53,049 nt of DNA, taken from positions 1 through 53,049 of the forward strand of contig JANXBI010000014.1 in NCBI GenBank assembly GCA_025060675.1, written 5' to 3'. The notes beneath the pieces are model-generated. The model was given only the letters and a program-made list of their open reading frames with translations. It was not told where the DNA came from and did not search any database. Origin of the DNA: Candidatus Caldatribacterium sp. (GTDB lineage: Bacteria; Atribacterota; Atribacteria; Atribacterales; Caldatribacteriaceae). Positions 39,865-48,025 of this stretch are shown piece by piece. The stretch's first letter is position 1. Every line of letters starts with the position of its first letter. The translations under genes were made by a program, and so were the position numbers.

Positions 39865-40761
39865 TTATTGTACCATGCACGCAGGAATGCCACAAAGTGG
39901 AGTAGCCCTCCTCACCGAGTTGAGCGTAGCTTCGGTAACAGCCTCATACACCCCTTGGACGAGCAGAAGGTAATCACGTGGTGACTTCTTTCCCAGAGCA
40001 ACGAGGAAGAGGATGTCCCCATCATAGAGCGTACCGAATGGACGAATGCACGTGGCAAGGGCCGAATGGACTACCGATGCGAGAGCCAAAAGTTCTTCGC
40101 GGAGAAAGGAAAGTTCAAAGACAACTACTGCCAGAGTGGTATTGAATGGAGGGGGAACAGCACCCCCTATCCCCTTTCCCCGAGACCCAGCAAGAAGCAT
40201 TCCCGATTTCGGATCGTAAACATCCCCGAGAGCGTTGGTCACCACGAAAGCCCATATGGAACCCTCCGGAAGGTTGGCTTTTCCTATCCCAAATCCCCCT
40301 TTCATTGCCCAAGCCATCCCATGTCTTTTCCCTACCGTAGCCCCTGTTCCCACACCAATTGTTCCTTCACGAAGGGTATCGTTCGCCCGAAGGGCTGCTT
40401 CGTATCCCCATTCGGCCTCAGGAAAGGCAACCTCTCCCACTTCAAGATCGTAAATAACCGCTTGAGCCACAATAGGTACAGGAGTAGCTCTCGTCGCAAA
40501 TCCCCTTTTCCGCTCCCGCAGAAAAGTCACCACACCCTCAGCGCAGCGAAGTCCAAAGGCACTTCCTCCGCTCAAAACAATAGCATCAACCCCAGGAACC
40601 AGACGGCCAGGAAAGAGCGCTGGAAGCTCACGACTTCCAGGGGCGCCGCCATGCACTGAGGCTACCGCCACGTTAGGCACATCAAAGAGAAAGACCGTGC
40701 ATCCTGTGGCAAGGCGAAAATCCTCACGATGCCCAATGCGAAAACCCGGGAGCATTGCCAC
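39865..40761 (-). CDS. P1-family (DmpA/NylC-type) self-processing peptidase
   Basis: The 298-residue protein belongs to the P1 family of N-terminal-nucleophile aminopeptidases and amidases. GFRIGHREDFRLATGCTVFLFD opens it. VDAIVLSGGSAFGL and GTGATVGKR form the active-site region, and PPFNTTLAVVVFE contains the NTT that serves as processing site and nucleophile in the family. Substrates of relatives include D- or beta-aminopeptides. It follows the zinc-ribbon gene by 3 nt. Confidence 0.87.
   Translation of the reverse strand: MAMLPGFRIGHREDFRLATGCTVFLFDVPNVAVASVHGGAPGSRELPALFPGRLVPGVDAIVLSGGSAFGLRCAEGVVTFLRERKRGFATRATPVPIVAQAVIYDLEVGEVAFPEAEWGYEAALRANDTLREGTIGVGTGATVGKRHGMAWAMKGGFGIGKANLPEGSIWAFVVTNALGDVYDPKSGMLLAGSRGKGIGGAVPPPFNTTLAVVVFELSFLREELLALASVVHSALATCIRPFGTLYDGDILFLVALGKKSPRDYLLLVQGVYEAVTEATLNSVRRATPLCGIPACMVQ
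39867..39895 (-). promoter_or_regulatory. Promoter of the PanT-coaX operon
   Basis: On the minus strand there is TTGTGG (39895-39890), 17 nt, and TACAAT (39872-39867). It lies in the last codons of the P1 peptidase gene and predicts a start near 39860. It is the only good promoter seen for the seven genes down to 34464. Confidence 0.68.
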
Positions 40762-40764
40762 ACC

Positions 40765-41394
40765 TCAAGAGAGCTTCCTTCCACAGTAAGGGCAAAGGCG
40801 GAAATCGGGAGCAATTCGTTTCCCACAGGAGGGACAAACGCCCTCCCCCCTTGGTTCCTCCTCAGGAACATAGGAAACCTTCGCTCTGTTAAACTCTCTC
40901 TGCCAAGTGGTCACATCCACCATGCTGTCAAAGTAGAGCATGTGTTCTCTGTCCCATTCATCAACGTAGCGGATTCCAAGGTACACCGGAGCGCGGTTCA
41001 ACCGGTGGAAACGAAACAGGCGAGGACCAAACTCTCCCCCCGCAATATCTTTTTCAGGGATAGATTCAATACTCCGAATGCGGTGGAGAGGAATACGAAA
41101 GATAACCTTCTCAAAGGGGGGCGTGAAACCGAAGATATTGGGTCCTTTTTCGAAGTTCTCAAACCAAAGGCTTTTTGACATTAAGAAGAGGAGGCCATCC
41201 GTCATATGCTCAAATCGAGGATGGCCTCCTATATAGCGGGCAAAGCTTGAGAGGATTCGTGTCTCCCCAAACTCCTGCTCTTTTTCCTTCCAGAACTCAG
41301 CAACCGATACTTGGGTACCCCTTTTTCTCGTCCCCCAGAAGAGACCCACAAGAAGCAGCACACCAACAAGGAGGAGGTACCCAAAGAAATTCAT
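40765..41394 (-). CDS. Membrane-anchored protein with C-terminal zinc ribbon, function unknown
   Basis: The protein has 209 residues. Residues 2-22 are a membrane helix (MNFFGYLLLVGVLLLVGLF). Residues 30-165 hold a domain of mixed strands and aromatic residues that I do not recognise. The C-terminus is a zinc ribbon with CPSCGKRIAPDFRLCPYCGRKL. The ribbon would sit in the cytoplasm if the N-terminus is outside. Its start overlaps the FmdB-type gene (ATGA), so the two zinc-ribbon proteins are coexpressed. Confidence 0.78.
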   Translation of the reverse strand: MNFFGYLLLVGVLLLVGLFWGTRKRGTQVSVAEFWKEKEQEFGETRILSSFARYIGGHPRFEHMTDGLLFLMSKSLWFENFEKGPNIFGFTPPFEKVIFRIPLHRIRSIESIPEKDIAGGEFGPRLFRFHRLNRAPVYLGIRYVDEWDREHMLYFDSMVDVTTWQREFNRAKVSYVPEEEPRGEGVCPSCGKRIAPDFRLCPYCGRKLS

Positions 41395-41678
41395 GATTGC
41401 TCTTTACCGTTTCGGCTTGATGACCCCGAACTCCCACAAGTTGCACAGTTTGAAGACGTGCAGGAGCTGCAGCTTGCACTGGCAGAGGAAGAGCTCTTCG
41501 AACGATAATCGGTGATGTAGAAACCGCTTCCTTTGAAAACAAAGCCCACGTTTCTACTCAACAATCTCTTAACCCGACCTTTGCAAAATGGGCATTGGGA
41601 AACAGGCTTATCGTTAAAAGACTGCCATTCCTCGAAGACTTTTCCACAATCCAAACACTGGTACTCATAAATGGGCAT
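41391..41678 (-). CDS. FmdB-family zinc-ribbon protein
   Basis: The protein has 95 residues. The FmdB signature is MPIYEYQCLDCGKVFE, with a second pair CPFCKG (a C4 ribbon), followed by FVFKGSGFYITDYR. The C-terminal tail is Ser- and Cys-rich (SSCTSSNCATCGSSG), which could add metal ligands. The role is unknown; the family is named for a putative regulator of formamidase. The start is taken at the conserved MPIYEY. Confidence 0.88.
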   Translation of the reverse strand: MPIYEYQCLDCGKVFEEWQSFNDKPVSQCPFCKGRVKRLLSRNVGFVFKGSGFYITDYRSKSSSSASASCSSCTSSNCATCGSSGSSSRNGKEQS

Positions 41679-41699
41679 TGCTCTCACCCCCATGAAGAC

Positions 41700-41731
41700 G
41701 TTGCCCGGTGAGAGCGCTCTCACCGGGCAAC
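41700..41731. terminator. Perfect 32-nt palindrome after groEL
   Basis: GTTGCCCGGTGAGAGC and its exact complement are directly joined. It lies 23 nt after the groEL stop and just before the FmdB-type start. Neither side has a good U-tract. It may be a weak terminator or a 3'-end stabiliser of the groESL mRNA. Confidence 0.5.
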
Positions 41732-41753
41732 TCTCCCTCTATTATACTCCCTG

Positions 41754-43367
41754 TTAGTACTCTGGTGCAGGAGGCGTATGGGATTCCTTCTTTTCAGGAA
41801 TTTCAGTAATCACAGACTCGGTGGTGAGCATGACCGAAGCGACACTTGCTGCGTTCTGGAGGGCGATGCGGACAACCTTTACTGGATCGATAATGCCAGC
41901 TTCAAACATGTCCACAAATTCACCGGTAAGAGCGTTGAAGCCGAAGTTTGGATTATCCGAAGCCTTAATGCGTTCCACAATGACTGAGCCCTCTTCGCCA
42001 GCGTTCTCTGCGATAAGTTTGGCTGGTTCCTCAAGTGCCTTCTTGACAATGAGTGCACCGATTTTCTCATCGCCTTCAAGTTTGAGCTCATCAATGGCTG
42101 GAATGCACCGGATAAGAGCAACGCCACCACCGGGCACGATACCCTCTTCTACTGCGGCGCGAGTGGCATGGAGTGCATCCTCAACGCGGGCCTTCTTCTC
42201 TTTCATTTCTGCTTCGGTCGCTGCACCAACGCGAATCACAGCAACACCACCAGCGATCTTTGCAAGACGCTCCTGAAGTTTTTCCCGATCGTAATCAGAA
42301 GTGGTCTCCTCAATTTGCTTCTTAATCTGGTTCATACGGGCAACGATATTTTCTCGCTTTCCAGCGCCCTCAACAATAGTGGTGTTTTCTTTGTCGATAA
42401 CTACCTTACGAGCTTGGCCGAGGTCTTCGATAGTAACGTTCTCAAGCTTAATGCCAAGGTCTTCGGAGATGAATCGACCACCAGTGACAATAGCGATGTC
42501 CTCAAGCATAGCCTTCCTGCGGTCACCAAAGCCAGGAGCTTTCACTGCAGCACAGCTCAGAACGCCCTTCAGCTTGTTCACTACAAGCGTAGCTAATGCT
42601 TCGCCTTCTACATCCTCAGCGATGATAAGGAGTGGTCTCCCTCTCTGGACAACCTTCTCAAGGAGTGGGAGAAGGTCTCGCACCGAGGAAATTTTCTTTT
42701 CGTAAATGAGGATGTACGGATTCTCAAGCACGCATTCCATCCGTTCAGGATCAGTGATGAAGTAGGGCGAGAGGTATCCACGATCAAACTGCAGCCCTTC
42801 CACGACCTCAAGGGTTGTCTCAAGACCCTTTGCTTCCTCGACCGTGATCACACCGTCTTTGCCGACTTTCTCCATAGCGTCAGCGATGATGTCACCAATA
42901 GAAGTATCGTTGTTAGCGGCAATAGAAGCAACCTGGGCAATCTCCTTACGATCGCTGACTTCCTTAGCCATGCTCTTTAGTTTCTTCACCACGGCATCCA
43001 CAGCTTTGTCGATACCCCGTTTAAGCAGCATGGGATTCGAACCAGCAGCGACATTGCGAAGGCCTTCCCGGAAAATGGCCTCTGCAAGTACAGTAGCAGT
43101 TGTGGTCCCATCGCCAGCAACGTCACTGGTTTTCGAAGCAACTTCCTTTACGAGCTGTGCTCCTACGTTCTCGTTCGGGTCTTTGAGTTCAATCTCTTTT
43201 GCCACAGTTACACCATCTTTGGTGATAGTCGGAGACCCAAACTTCTTCTCTATAATGACATTCCGCCCTTTCGGACCGAGGGTCACCTTCACCGCATCGG
43301 CAAGGGTTTTAACGCCACGCAGGATTGCCTGTCGTGCTTCTTCTTGGAAGAGAATCTGCTTAGCCAT
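41754..43367 (-). CDS. groL: Chaperonin GroEL (Hsp60)
   Basis: The protein has 537 residues and forms the 14-mer folding cage. It begins AKQILFQEEARQAILRGVKTLADAVKVTLGPKGRNVIIEKKFG and contains the ATPase motif GDGTTTATVLA. It also has VEEGIVPGGGVALIR and CAAVKAPGFGDRRKAMLEDIA. The C-terminus ends KKESHTPPAPEY instead of the GGM repeats of E. coli. It follows groES by 17 nt. Confidence 0.98.
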   Translation of the reverse strand: MAKQILFQEEARQAILRGVKTLADAVKVTLGPKGRNVIIEKKFGSPTITKDGVTVAKEIELKDPNENVGAQLVKEVASKTSDVAGDGTTTATVLAEAIFREGLRNVAAGSNPMLLKRGIDKAVDAVVKKLKSMAKEVSDRKEIAQVASIAANNDTSIGDIIADAMEKVGKDGVITVEEAKGLETTLEVVEGLQFDRGYLSPYFITDPERMECVLENPYILIYEKKISSVRDLLPLLEKVVQRGRPLLIIAEDVEGEALATLVVNKLKGVLSCAAVKAPGFGDRRKAMLEDIAIVTGGRFISEDLGIKLENVTIEDLGQARKVVIDKENTTIVEGAGKRENIVARMNQIKKQIEETTSDYDREKLQERLAKIAGGVAVIRVGAATEAEMKEKKARVEDALHATRAAVEEGIVPGGGVALIRCIPAIDELKLEGDEKIGALIVKKALEEPAKLIAENAGEEGSVIVERIKASDNPNFGFNALTGEFVDMFEAGIIDPVKVVRIALQNAASVASVMLTTESVITEIPEKKESHTPPAPEY

Positions 43368-43384
43368 AACTGCCTACCCCCTTT

Positions 43385-43675
43385 CTACTCTTCAATGATT
43401 CCTAAGATGTCGTCCTCACGCATGATGAGGTATTCCTCTTCGTCAATTTTCACCTCAGTACCAGCATACTTCCCAAAGAGAACCCTATCACCTTCTTTTA
43501 CCTCCAGAGGTCTACGATTGCCGTTTTCGTCGATTTTCCCCGTCCCTACGGCAATAACACGACCCTGTTGTGGCTTTTCCTTTGCCGTGTCAGGAAGGAT
43601 GATTCCCCCTTTCCGCACTTCTTCTTCCTCAACTCGTTTCACCAAAACCCGATCCCCGAGTGGCTTAATCTTCAT
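43385..43675 (-). CDS. groS: Co-chaperonin GroES (Hsp10)
   Basis: The protein has 96 residues. It has IKPLGDRVLVKRVEEEE, the mobile-loop region KGGIILPDTAKEKPQQG, GDRVLFGKYAGTEVKIDEEEYLIMREDDILGI. It is first in the groES-groEL operon with ATG 43675 after AAGGGGTGA. No CIRCE element is present upstream. Confidence 0.98.
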   Translation of the reverse strand: MKIKPLGDRVLVKRVEEEEVRKGGIILPDTAKEKPQQGRVIAVGTGKIDENGNRRPLEVKEGDRVLFGKYAGTEVKIDEEEYLIMREDDILGIIEE

Positions 43676-43719
43676 GGTACTTCACCCCTTTCCGCATCCA
43701 TTTTCCTAGTCCGGCCCCT

Positions 43720-43747
43720 ATTGTACTCCGTCTAGCGGAAATTGCAA
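43720..43747 (-). promoter_or_regulatory. Probable groESL promoter
   Basis: On the minus strand there is TTGCAA (43747-43742), 16 nt, and TACAAT (43725-43720). The spacer holds CCGCTAGACGG, a small inverted repeat that could be an operator. The 43676-43865 gap also holds T-rich sequence with repeated TTTTGACA-like words but no CIRCE. Confidence 0.6.
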
Positions 43748-43865
43748 GGGGAGGACAATATCAGTCAAGGTCAGTTTTCTGTTATTTTGACAAAAAACTC
43801 CACCAAAAATTTGCCAAAAAGACAACCAAGGCTCCCTCATACTTGTCAAAAAGTCAAAAAAAATT

Positions 43866-45170
43866 TCACACCTTTTGGGGGATTTCCTCCCCAAGGCGGT
43901 ACTCCTCAATCTTTCGGTACAGTGTTCGGAGGCTGATGCCAAGCACTTGAGCCGTTTTGGTCTTGTTAAAGCGATGGGCTCGAAGGGTTTCTCGGATGAG
44001 CAATTTTTCCACTTCTTTGAGAGGAGTTCCAAGGCGGATACCGATAATCCCTTCCTTCAAGATATTCCCTCGTCGAATATGCTCAGGGATATCTTCAGGG
44101 GTAATAGTGTCACTCTGGGAAAGAATGACTATCCCCTCAAGGGTATTTTTAAGCTCAACCACATTCCCAGGCCAGTCGTACTCGATGAGGATCTTGAGGG
44201 CTTCCCGATCAATACGAACCGGACCCCGGCCAGTCTCCTCAGCGATGTCTCGGAGGAACTGGTCGATGAGAAAGGGGATATCTTCTCTCCTCTCTCGCAA
44301 AGGAGGGATCTCAATTTTAACCACGCTCAAGAAGTAGAAAAGGTCGTTGCGGAATGCACCTTGGGCGACCTTTTCTTCCAGGGGAACCTCCGAAGAAGCG
44401 ATAATACGGACATTGCCACTCTTGCTTCCAAAGCGTTGCTCTTCCAGAAATTCAAGGAGCTCCGCTTGAAAGGGAAGAGAAAGGAGGTGCACGTCTTCAA
44501 AGTACAGCGTTCCCTCTTCAAGATGCTGTATTTCTCCTTGGGGAAATCCTTGAAGCGTCGCCCCACACAGAACCTTGACAAAAGGTTTCGATTCCCCAAA
44601 GGCATAACGATGAATCGCTCGGGCAACCATCTCTTTCCCAGTTCCTTGCTCTCCCACAAGGAGAACAGGACGTTTCACTTGGGAAACTTGGAGAATCAAA
44701 TTGAAAATACGCTGCATTTTCTCTGATACTCCTGTGATTCCAGCAAAAGAAAACCTATGGGTGAACTTCCGCCGGAGGTCTTTGTTCTCCTCAAGGAGGG
44801 CAAGGTGCGCATCGGCTCTCCGGACCACAGAGAGAATCCGTGACGGTGTGAAAGGCGGAGAAAGATACTCGTACACACCTTTAGCCAGGAACTCCCGAAC
44901 TCGCGCGGGGCTTTCTTCCCTTCCCGTAACGACAATGACCATATCGGGAAAGTGCTGCCGGACGAAAGCCAGAAGTTCGAAGCTCTTCTCACTCACTACC
45001 TCTTCCTTAACGAGCATAATGTCAATCTCTTCTTTATCGAGGCAATTCAGTGCAAGGCCACGATCACGAACCGAAATGACGTAATATCCTTCGTCCCGCA
45101 GGAGGTTTTCCCACCGTTCTCGCAAGAGGGCATCGTCTTCAACAAGGAGTACCTTCCGGAGCGGCTTCAT
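43866..45170 (-). CDS. NtrC-like protein with degenerate receiver and AAA+ domain
   Basis: The protein has 434 residues. The receiver (1-120) keeps the acidic EDD but has K where the phosphoaccepting Asp should be (IDIMLVKEE) and P for the usual Lys (YLSPPF). The AAA+ domain (140-375) keeps Walker A GEQGTGKE, but the stretch between it and Walker B is about 40 residues short, and the GAFTGA loop that contacts sigma-54 is missing. Walker B reads FEDV instead of DE. The C-terminal FIS-type helix-turn-helix (TKTAQVLGISLRTLYRKIEEY) is intact. It cannot be a normal sigma-54 activator and may be a plain DNA-binding regulator. ATG 45170 overlaps the Gfo/Idh stop (ATGA). Confidence 0.85.
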   Translation of the reverse strand: MKPLRKVLLVEDDALLRERWENLLRDEGYYVISVRDRGLALNCLDKEEIDIMLVKEEVVSEKSFELLAFVRQHFPDMVIVVTGREESPARVREFLAKGVYEYLSPPFTPSRILSVVRRADAHLALLEENKDLRRKFTHRFSFAGITGVSEKMQRIFNLILQVSQVKRPVLLVGEQGTGKEMVARAIHRYAFGESKPFVKVLCGATLQGFPQGEIQHLEEGTLYFEDVHLLSLPFQAELLEFLEEQRFGSKSGNVRIIASSEVPLEEKVAQGAFRNDLFYFLSVVKIEIPPLRERREDIPFLIDQFLRDIAEETGRGPVRIDREALKILIEYDWPGNVVELKNTLEGIVILSQSDTITPEDIPEHIRRGNILKEGIIGIRLGTPLKEVEKLLIRETLRAHRFNKTKTAQVLGISLRTLYRKIEEYRLGEEIPQKV

Positions 45171-46171
45171 AAGACCACAGAATTCCCTCCCGAAGCAGAG
45201 CGCTGTGCGGCAAGAGCCACCCGAAGAGCAAGGATAGCTTGATCCGCGGTCCCAAGCTCTGGAGGACTCTTCCTCTCCACGCAATTCAGGAAATACCGGA
45301 GTTCAGCACCGTAAGGATCTCCTCCCGGAACCTGGATTTCCCGCCGCGACCCTCCCTTCTCGTAGAGAACCATGGGACTCGATTTCCCCCGTTCTTCAAT
45401 GTTGACCCCTGCTCGAAAAGTCCACTCAAGGACTCCGCTATCACCGAGAATCCGAAACCCACAGGTAAAGGGGAAATCGCCTTGCATCATCCATCCACCT
45501 TGAATCACCGCCAGTGCCCCACTTCTATACTCAACCTGAGTGGTGATATGGTCAAAAGACCCCCTCTCAGAACGGACTCCTTGAGCGAAGACCTTTGCAG
45601 GCTCGCCAAGAAGCCAGTTGACGTAGTCAATATCGTGAATATGGAGGTCAAGCGATGCTCCACCACTGAGACGAGGGTCGAGAATCCATCCCCCAACGGA
45701 CCACACCGGAGTCACCGAAAGGCGAAACGCTTCGACAAAACGGACTCTCCCACAAACTCCGGCATCAAGGAGTTTTTTGGCCTCGACGTATTCCCCCCAG
45801 AATCGAAGGACGTGCCCTATCATGAGGAACACACCGTTTCTTGCGCAAACTTCTCTCATCGCTAAAGCGTCCTCAAGAGTTAAAGCAATAGGCTTCTCAC
45901 AGAACACGTGTTTCCCAGCATTTGCTGCCATTTCTGTGTACTCCCGATGGAGGAACGTGGGAAGGCAAATGTCAACAACGTCAACGTTTTCCCTTTCAAG
46001 GAGGGTACGGAAAGAGTCGTAGTGGGGGAGATTATACTTCTTCTGGAAATCGGAGGCTCTGTCAGGATGCACCTCAAAAAACGCACACACTTCAGCACCT
46101 TCTATGGTCTTCCAAGCTTCCATGTGGATAGAGGCGATAAAACCCGAACCCAGAATTGCCACTTTCTTCAT
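45167..46171 (-). CDS. Gfo/Idh/MocA-family sugar dehydrogenase
   Basis: The 334-residue protein has an N-terminal Rossmann domain (KKVAILGSGFIASIHMEAW), the catalytic lysine motif GKHVFCEKPIAL, and the second-domain SGGASLDLHIHDIDYVNWLLG with the conserved histidine. It would oxidise or reduce a sugar or inositol hydroxyl with NAD(P). It overlaps PIG-L upstream and the NtrC-like gene downstream by 4 nt each, so it is part of one coupled operon. Confidence 0.9.
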   Translation of the reverse strand: MKKVAILGSGFIASIHMEAWKTIEGAEVCAFFEVHPDRASDFQKKYNLPHYDSFRTLLERENVDVVDICLPTFLHREYTEMAANAGKHVFCEKPIALTLEDALAMREVCARNGVFLMIGHVLRFWGEYVEAKKLLDAGVCGRVRFVEAFRLSVTPVWSVGGWILDPRLSGGASLDLHIHDIDYVNWLLGEPAKVFAQGVRSERGSFDHITTQVEYRSGALAVIQGGWMMQGDFPFTCGFRILGDSGVLEWTFRAGVNIEERGKSSPMVLYEKGGSRREIQVPGGDPYGAELRYFLNCVERKSPPELGTADQAILALRVALAAQRSASGGNSVVL

Positions 46172-47040
46172 TGAACACCACCCTCCCCAATCACTTCAAG
46201 AACTCTCGTAACGTATTTCCGATAATCGCACCGTGGACGAGGCTCAAAAGCAAGATACACCTCAAGAACTCTCTCAGCTCCAACTACCCGTTCTTTCCGA
46301 GTTTCGAGGAGTCCCTCCACAATCCTTGCCTGGGTTTGGAACTCACGCATTGCCTCCCGAACACGTTCTTCCGCCTCATACGGTGCCTGGAGAGCACGGT
46401 TTGCCCGCACCTCAAGGCTGTCTCCGGTACAGAGAGCATCTTCAAGGGAAAAATCGCTCCACACTGCATACTGGAGTATTGAGCGAATCGTAGTACTCTC
46501 CCCCCAATCAGCCATAACCGGATCCCCAGCTTGGGGAACATCAAAAGCCCCAACCATAAAGACCGCCGTATGGTCAAGGTGCTCCCGGTGTCCATTGGGG
46601 AGAACAACCCGAGTCGCCCTCAGGCGCCGCAACAAAGGGATGACCCTCGTGACCGTTCCCTCTCCACAAGGGAGTTTCCAGCCAATGAATGGCCAAACGC
46701 TGTAGTCATCGTACTCCAGGCGGTGAATACGCTCAGGGAAAAGACCCATTTTCTCATATGCTCGTACAGTCTCCCGCGCCCGGAGAGCAGTGATAACGTG
46801 CTTGTGTTCGATAACACTATATCCCCCAGAGCCATTGCAAAAGATGACCACGTGGACTTCCCCTCCAAAGAGGGGAATCGCTTGGAGGAGATAACCTGCT
46901 CCAAGAAGAGCATCATCGTCATGAGGCGAAAAAACGACCACTCGTTCATCCCCTTCCTTCCAGCCAGGAAAGAGGAGATCGATAGAGGCACTTTTTTTCC
47001 TCTGCCTCAGGTCAAAGAAAGTGAAATCGTCCCGTTTCAC
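46168..47040 (-). CDS. PIG-L/LmbE-family deacetylase
   Basis: The 290-residue zinc enzyme has the first metal motif SPHDDDALLGAGY (PHPDDE-like) and the third ligand in NGHREHLDHTAVF. Family members remove N-acetyl groups from GlcNAc-like sugars or glycoconjugates. There is no signal peptide, so it acts in the cytoplasm. It is coupled on both sides by ATGA overlaps with an epimerase and a Gfo/Idh dehydrogenase, pointing to breakdown of an N-acetylated or amino sugar. Confidence 0.9.
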   Translation of the reverse strand: MKRDDFTFFDLRQRKKSASIDLLFPGWKEGDERVVVFSPHDDDALLGAGYLLQAIPLFGGEVHVVIFCNGSGGYSVIEHKHVITALRARETVRAYEKMGLFPERIHRLEYDDYSVWPFIGWKLPCGEGTVTRVIPLLRRLRATRVVLPNGHREHLDHTAVFMVGAFDVPQAGDPVMADWGESTTIRSILQYAVWSDFSLEDALCTGDSLEVRANRALQAPYEAEERVREAMREFQTQARIVEGLLETRKERVVGAERVLEVYLAFEPRPRCDYRKYVTRVLEVIGEGGVQ

Positions 47041-47846
47041 TGCACATCCCCCTCTGCCATGATCCTCTGAAGATACTGAAAAGACAGCTGCACTGCCTCG
47101 TCCACATAAGATCGAGGATGGCGAAAAAGCCCGTTAAACTCAATTTCTACACTGAGTGGAACGTCTCTTTGTGCTTCACGCAAAAGCTTAAAGATCCTTG
47201 GAAAATCGACCGTACCCTCTCCAAGAGGCGGAAAATCCCAGACCTTGTAACCTCCTCGCTTATCCTTAAGGTGCATATGGACAACATACGGAAGGCAATC
47301 GGGCAAGTCTTCCTCAGGTCGTTTGCTCCCGTAGAAAATGACGTTCCCGGTGTCGTAATTTATCCCAAGGCAAGGGCATTTGAGTTCATCCAAAAGCTCT
47401 CGAAGCCGACTTCCTGAAGGGAACACCTCTCCATGAGTTTCAAGGCCTATAGAGATACCATATGTTTCAGCCTCTCTTATAAGTCTCTCAAGGTTCCTTT
47501 TCAAGGGCACTATATCGTGTTCTTGTTCAATCGTTCCCGTGTTGACCACTCGTGCCCCAAGGAGCGAAGCAGAAAGGAGCGCAGAGGAAAGGTAAGCACA
47601 TCCCTCTTCCGTGGCAAGATTGGCATGGGCACTAAGACTCACTACAGAAAGGCCAAAAGATTCTACGTTTCGCCGAAGGGCAAAAAGGTCTTTCTCTTTC
47701 GCCTGATCGCAGCGAAAATGCTCTGTCCAACCAACCACACATGAGAGCTCGACGTAGCGAAATCCAGCGCGTGCTATCCCTTCAAGAGCTTCTTCAAGGG
47801 AAAACCCATGGTAGGTATTCGTGGTGACGGCAAGCCATCGGAACAC
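47037..47846 (-). CDS. Sugar phosphate isomerase/epimerase (xylose-isomerase-like TIM barrel)
   Basis: The protein is about 269 residues. TTNTYHGFSLEEALEGIARAGFRYVELS opens the barrel. Metal-site residues are visible in GLETHGEVFPS (Glu), NYDTGNVIFYG (Asp), VVHMHLKDKRG (His) and SVEIEFNG (Glu). It probably interconverts keto and aldo sugars or sugar acids. I choose GTG 47846: GAGGTGGTGGAGG lies upstream and homologues begin near VTTNTYHG. The start is the least certain part. It lies 14 nt after the small-protein stop. Confidence 0.85.
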   Translation of the reverse strand: MFRWLAVTTNTYHGFSLEEALEGIARAGFRYVELSCVVGWTEHFRCDQAKEKDLFALRRNVESFGLSVVSLSAHANLATEEGCAYLSSALLSASLLGARVVNTGTIEQEHDIVPLKRNLERLIREAETYGISIGLETHGEVFPSGSRLRELLDELKCPCLGINYDTGNVIFYGSKRPEEDLPDCLPYVVHMHLKDKRGGYKVWDFPPLGEGTVDFPRIFKLLREAQRDVPLSVEIEFNGLFRHPRSYVDEAVQLSFQYLQRIMAEGDVQ

Positions 47847-47860
47847 AACCCTCCACCACC

Positions 47861-48010
47861 TCAAAAGGAAAGAAGTACATGCCACACAAAAAGCCAAGAC
47901 CAGTATTCAATCCTCTCCCAGATATCACGAACGATGTCTTCATTCCCCAGGACAACCGGAAAGTACGCCTTTGCCTCTTCCCAAGTCATGCACACACCAG
48001 GTCGACTCAC
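47861..48010 (-). CDS. Small 49-residue protein between the UroD-like and epimerase genes
   Basis: This frame is below usual gene-finder limits. GTG 48010 has GAGGAGGG 8 nt upstream. It encodes SRPGVCMTWEEAKAYFPVVL early and DIVRDIWERIEYW in the middle, ending WHVLLSF. It is acidic in the first half and Trp-rich in the second, with no clear membrane helix or metal motif. It lies 15 nt after one gene and 14 nt before the next on the same strand. The tight packing and strong ribosome site argue that it is translated. I do not recognise a family. Confidence 0.62.
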   Translation of the reverse strand: MSRPGVCMTWEEAKAYFPVVLGNEDIVRDIWERIEYWSWLFVWHVLLSF

Positions 48011-48025
48011 ATCTTTTCCCTCCTC

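Noticed and set aside
43742..43760. A possible sigma-54 promoter before groES, suggested by the nearby NtrC-like gene and a TTGCA word
   Set aside because: The GG of the -24 element is absent, and the NtrC-like protein lacks the GAFTGA loop.
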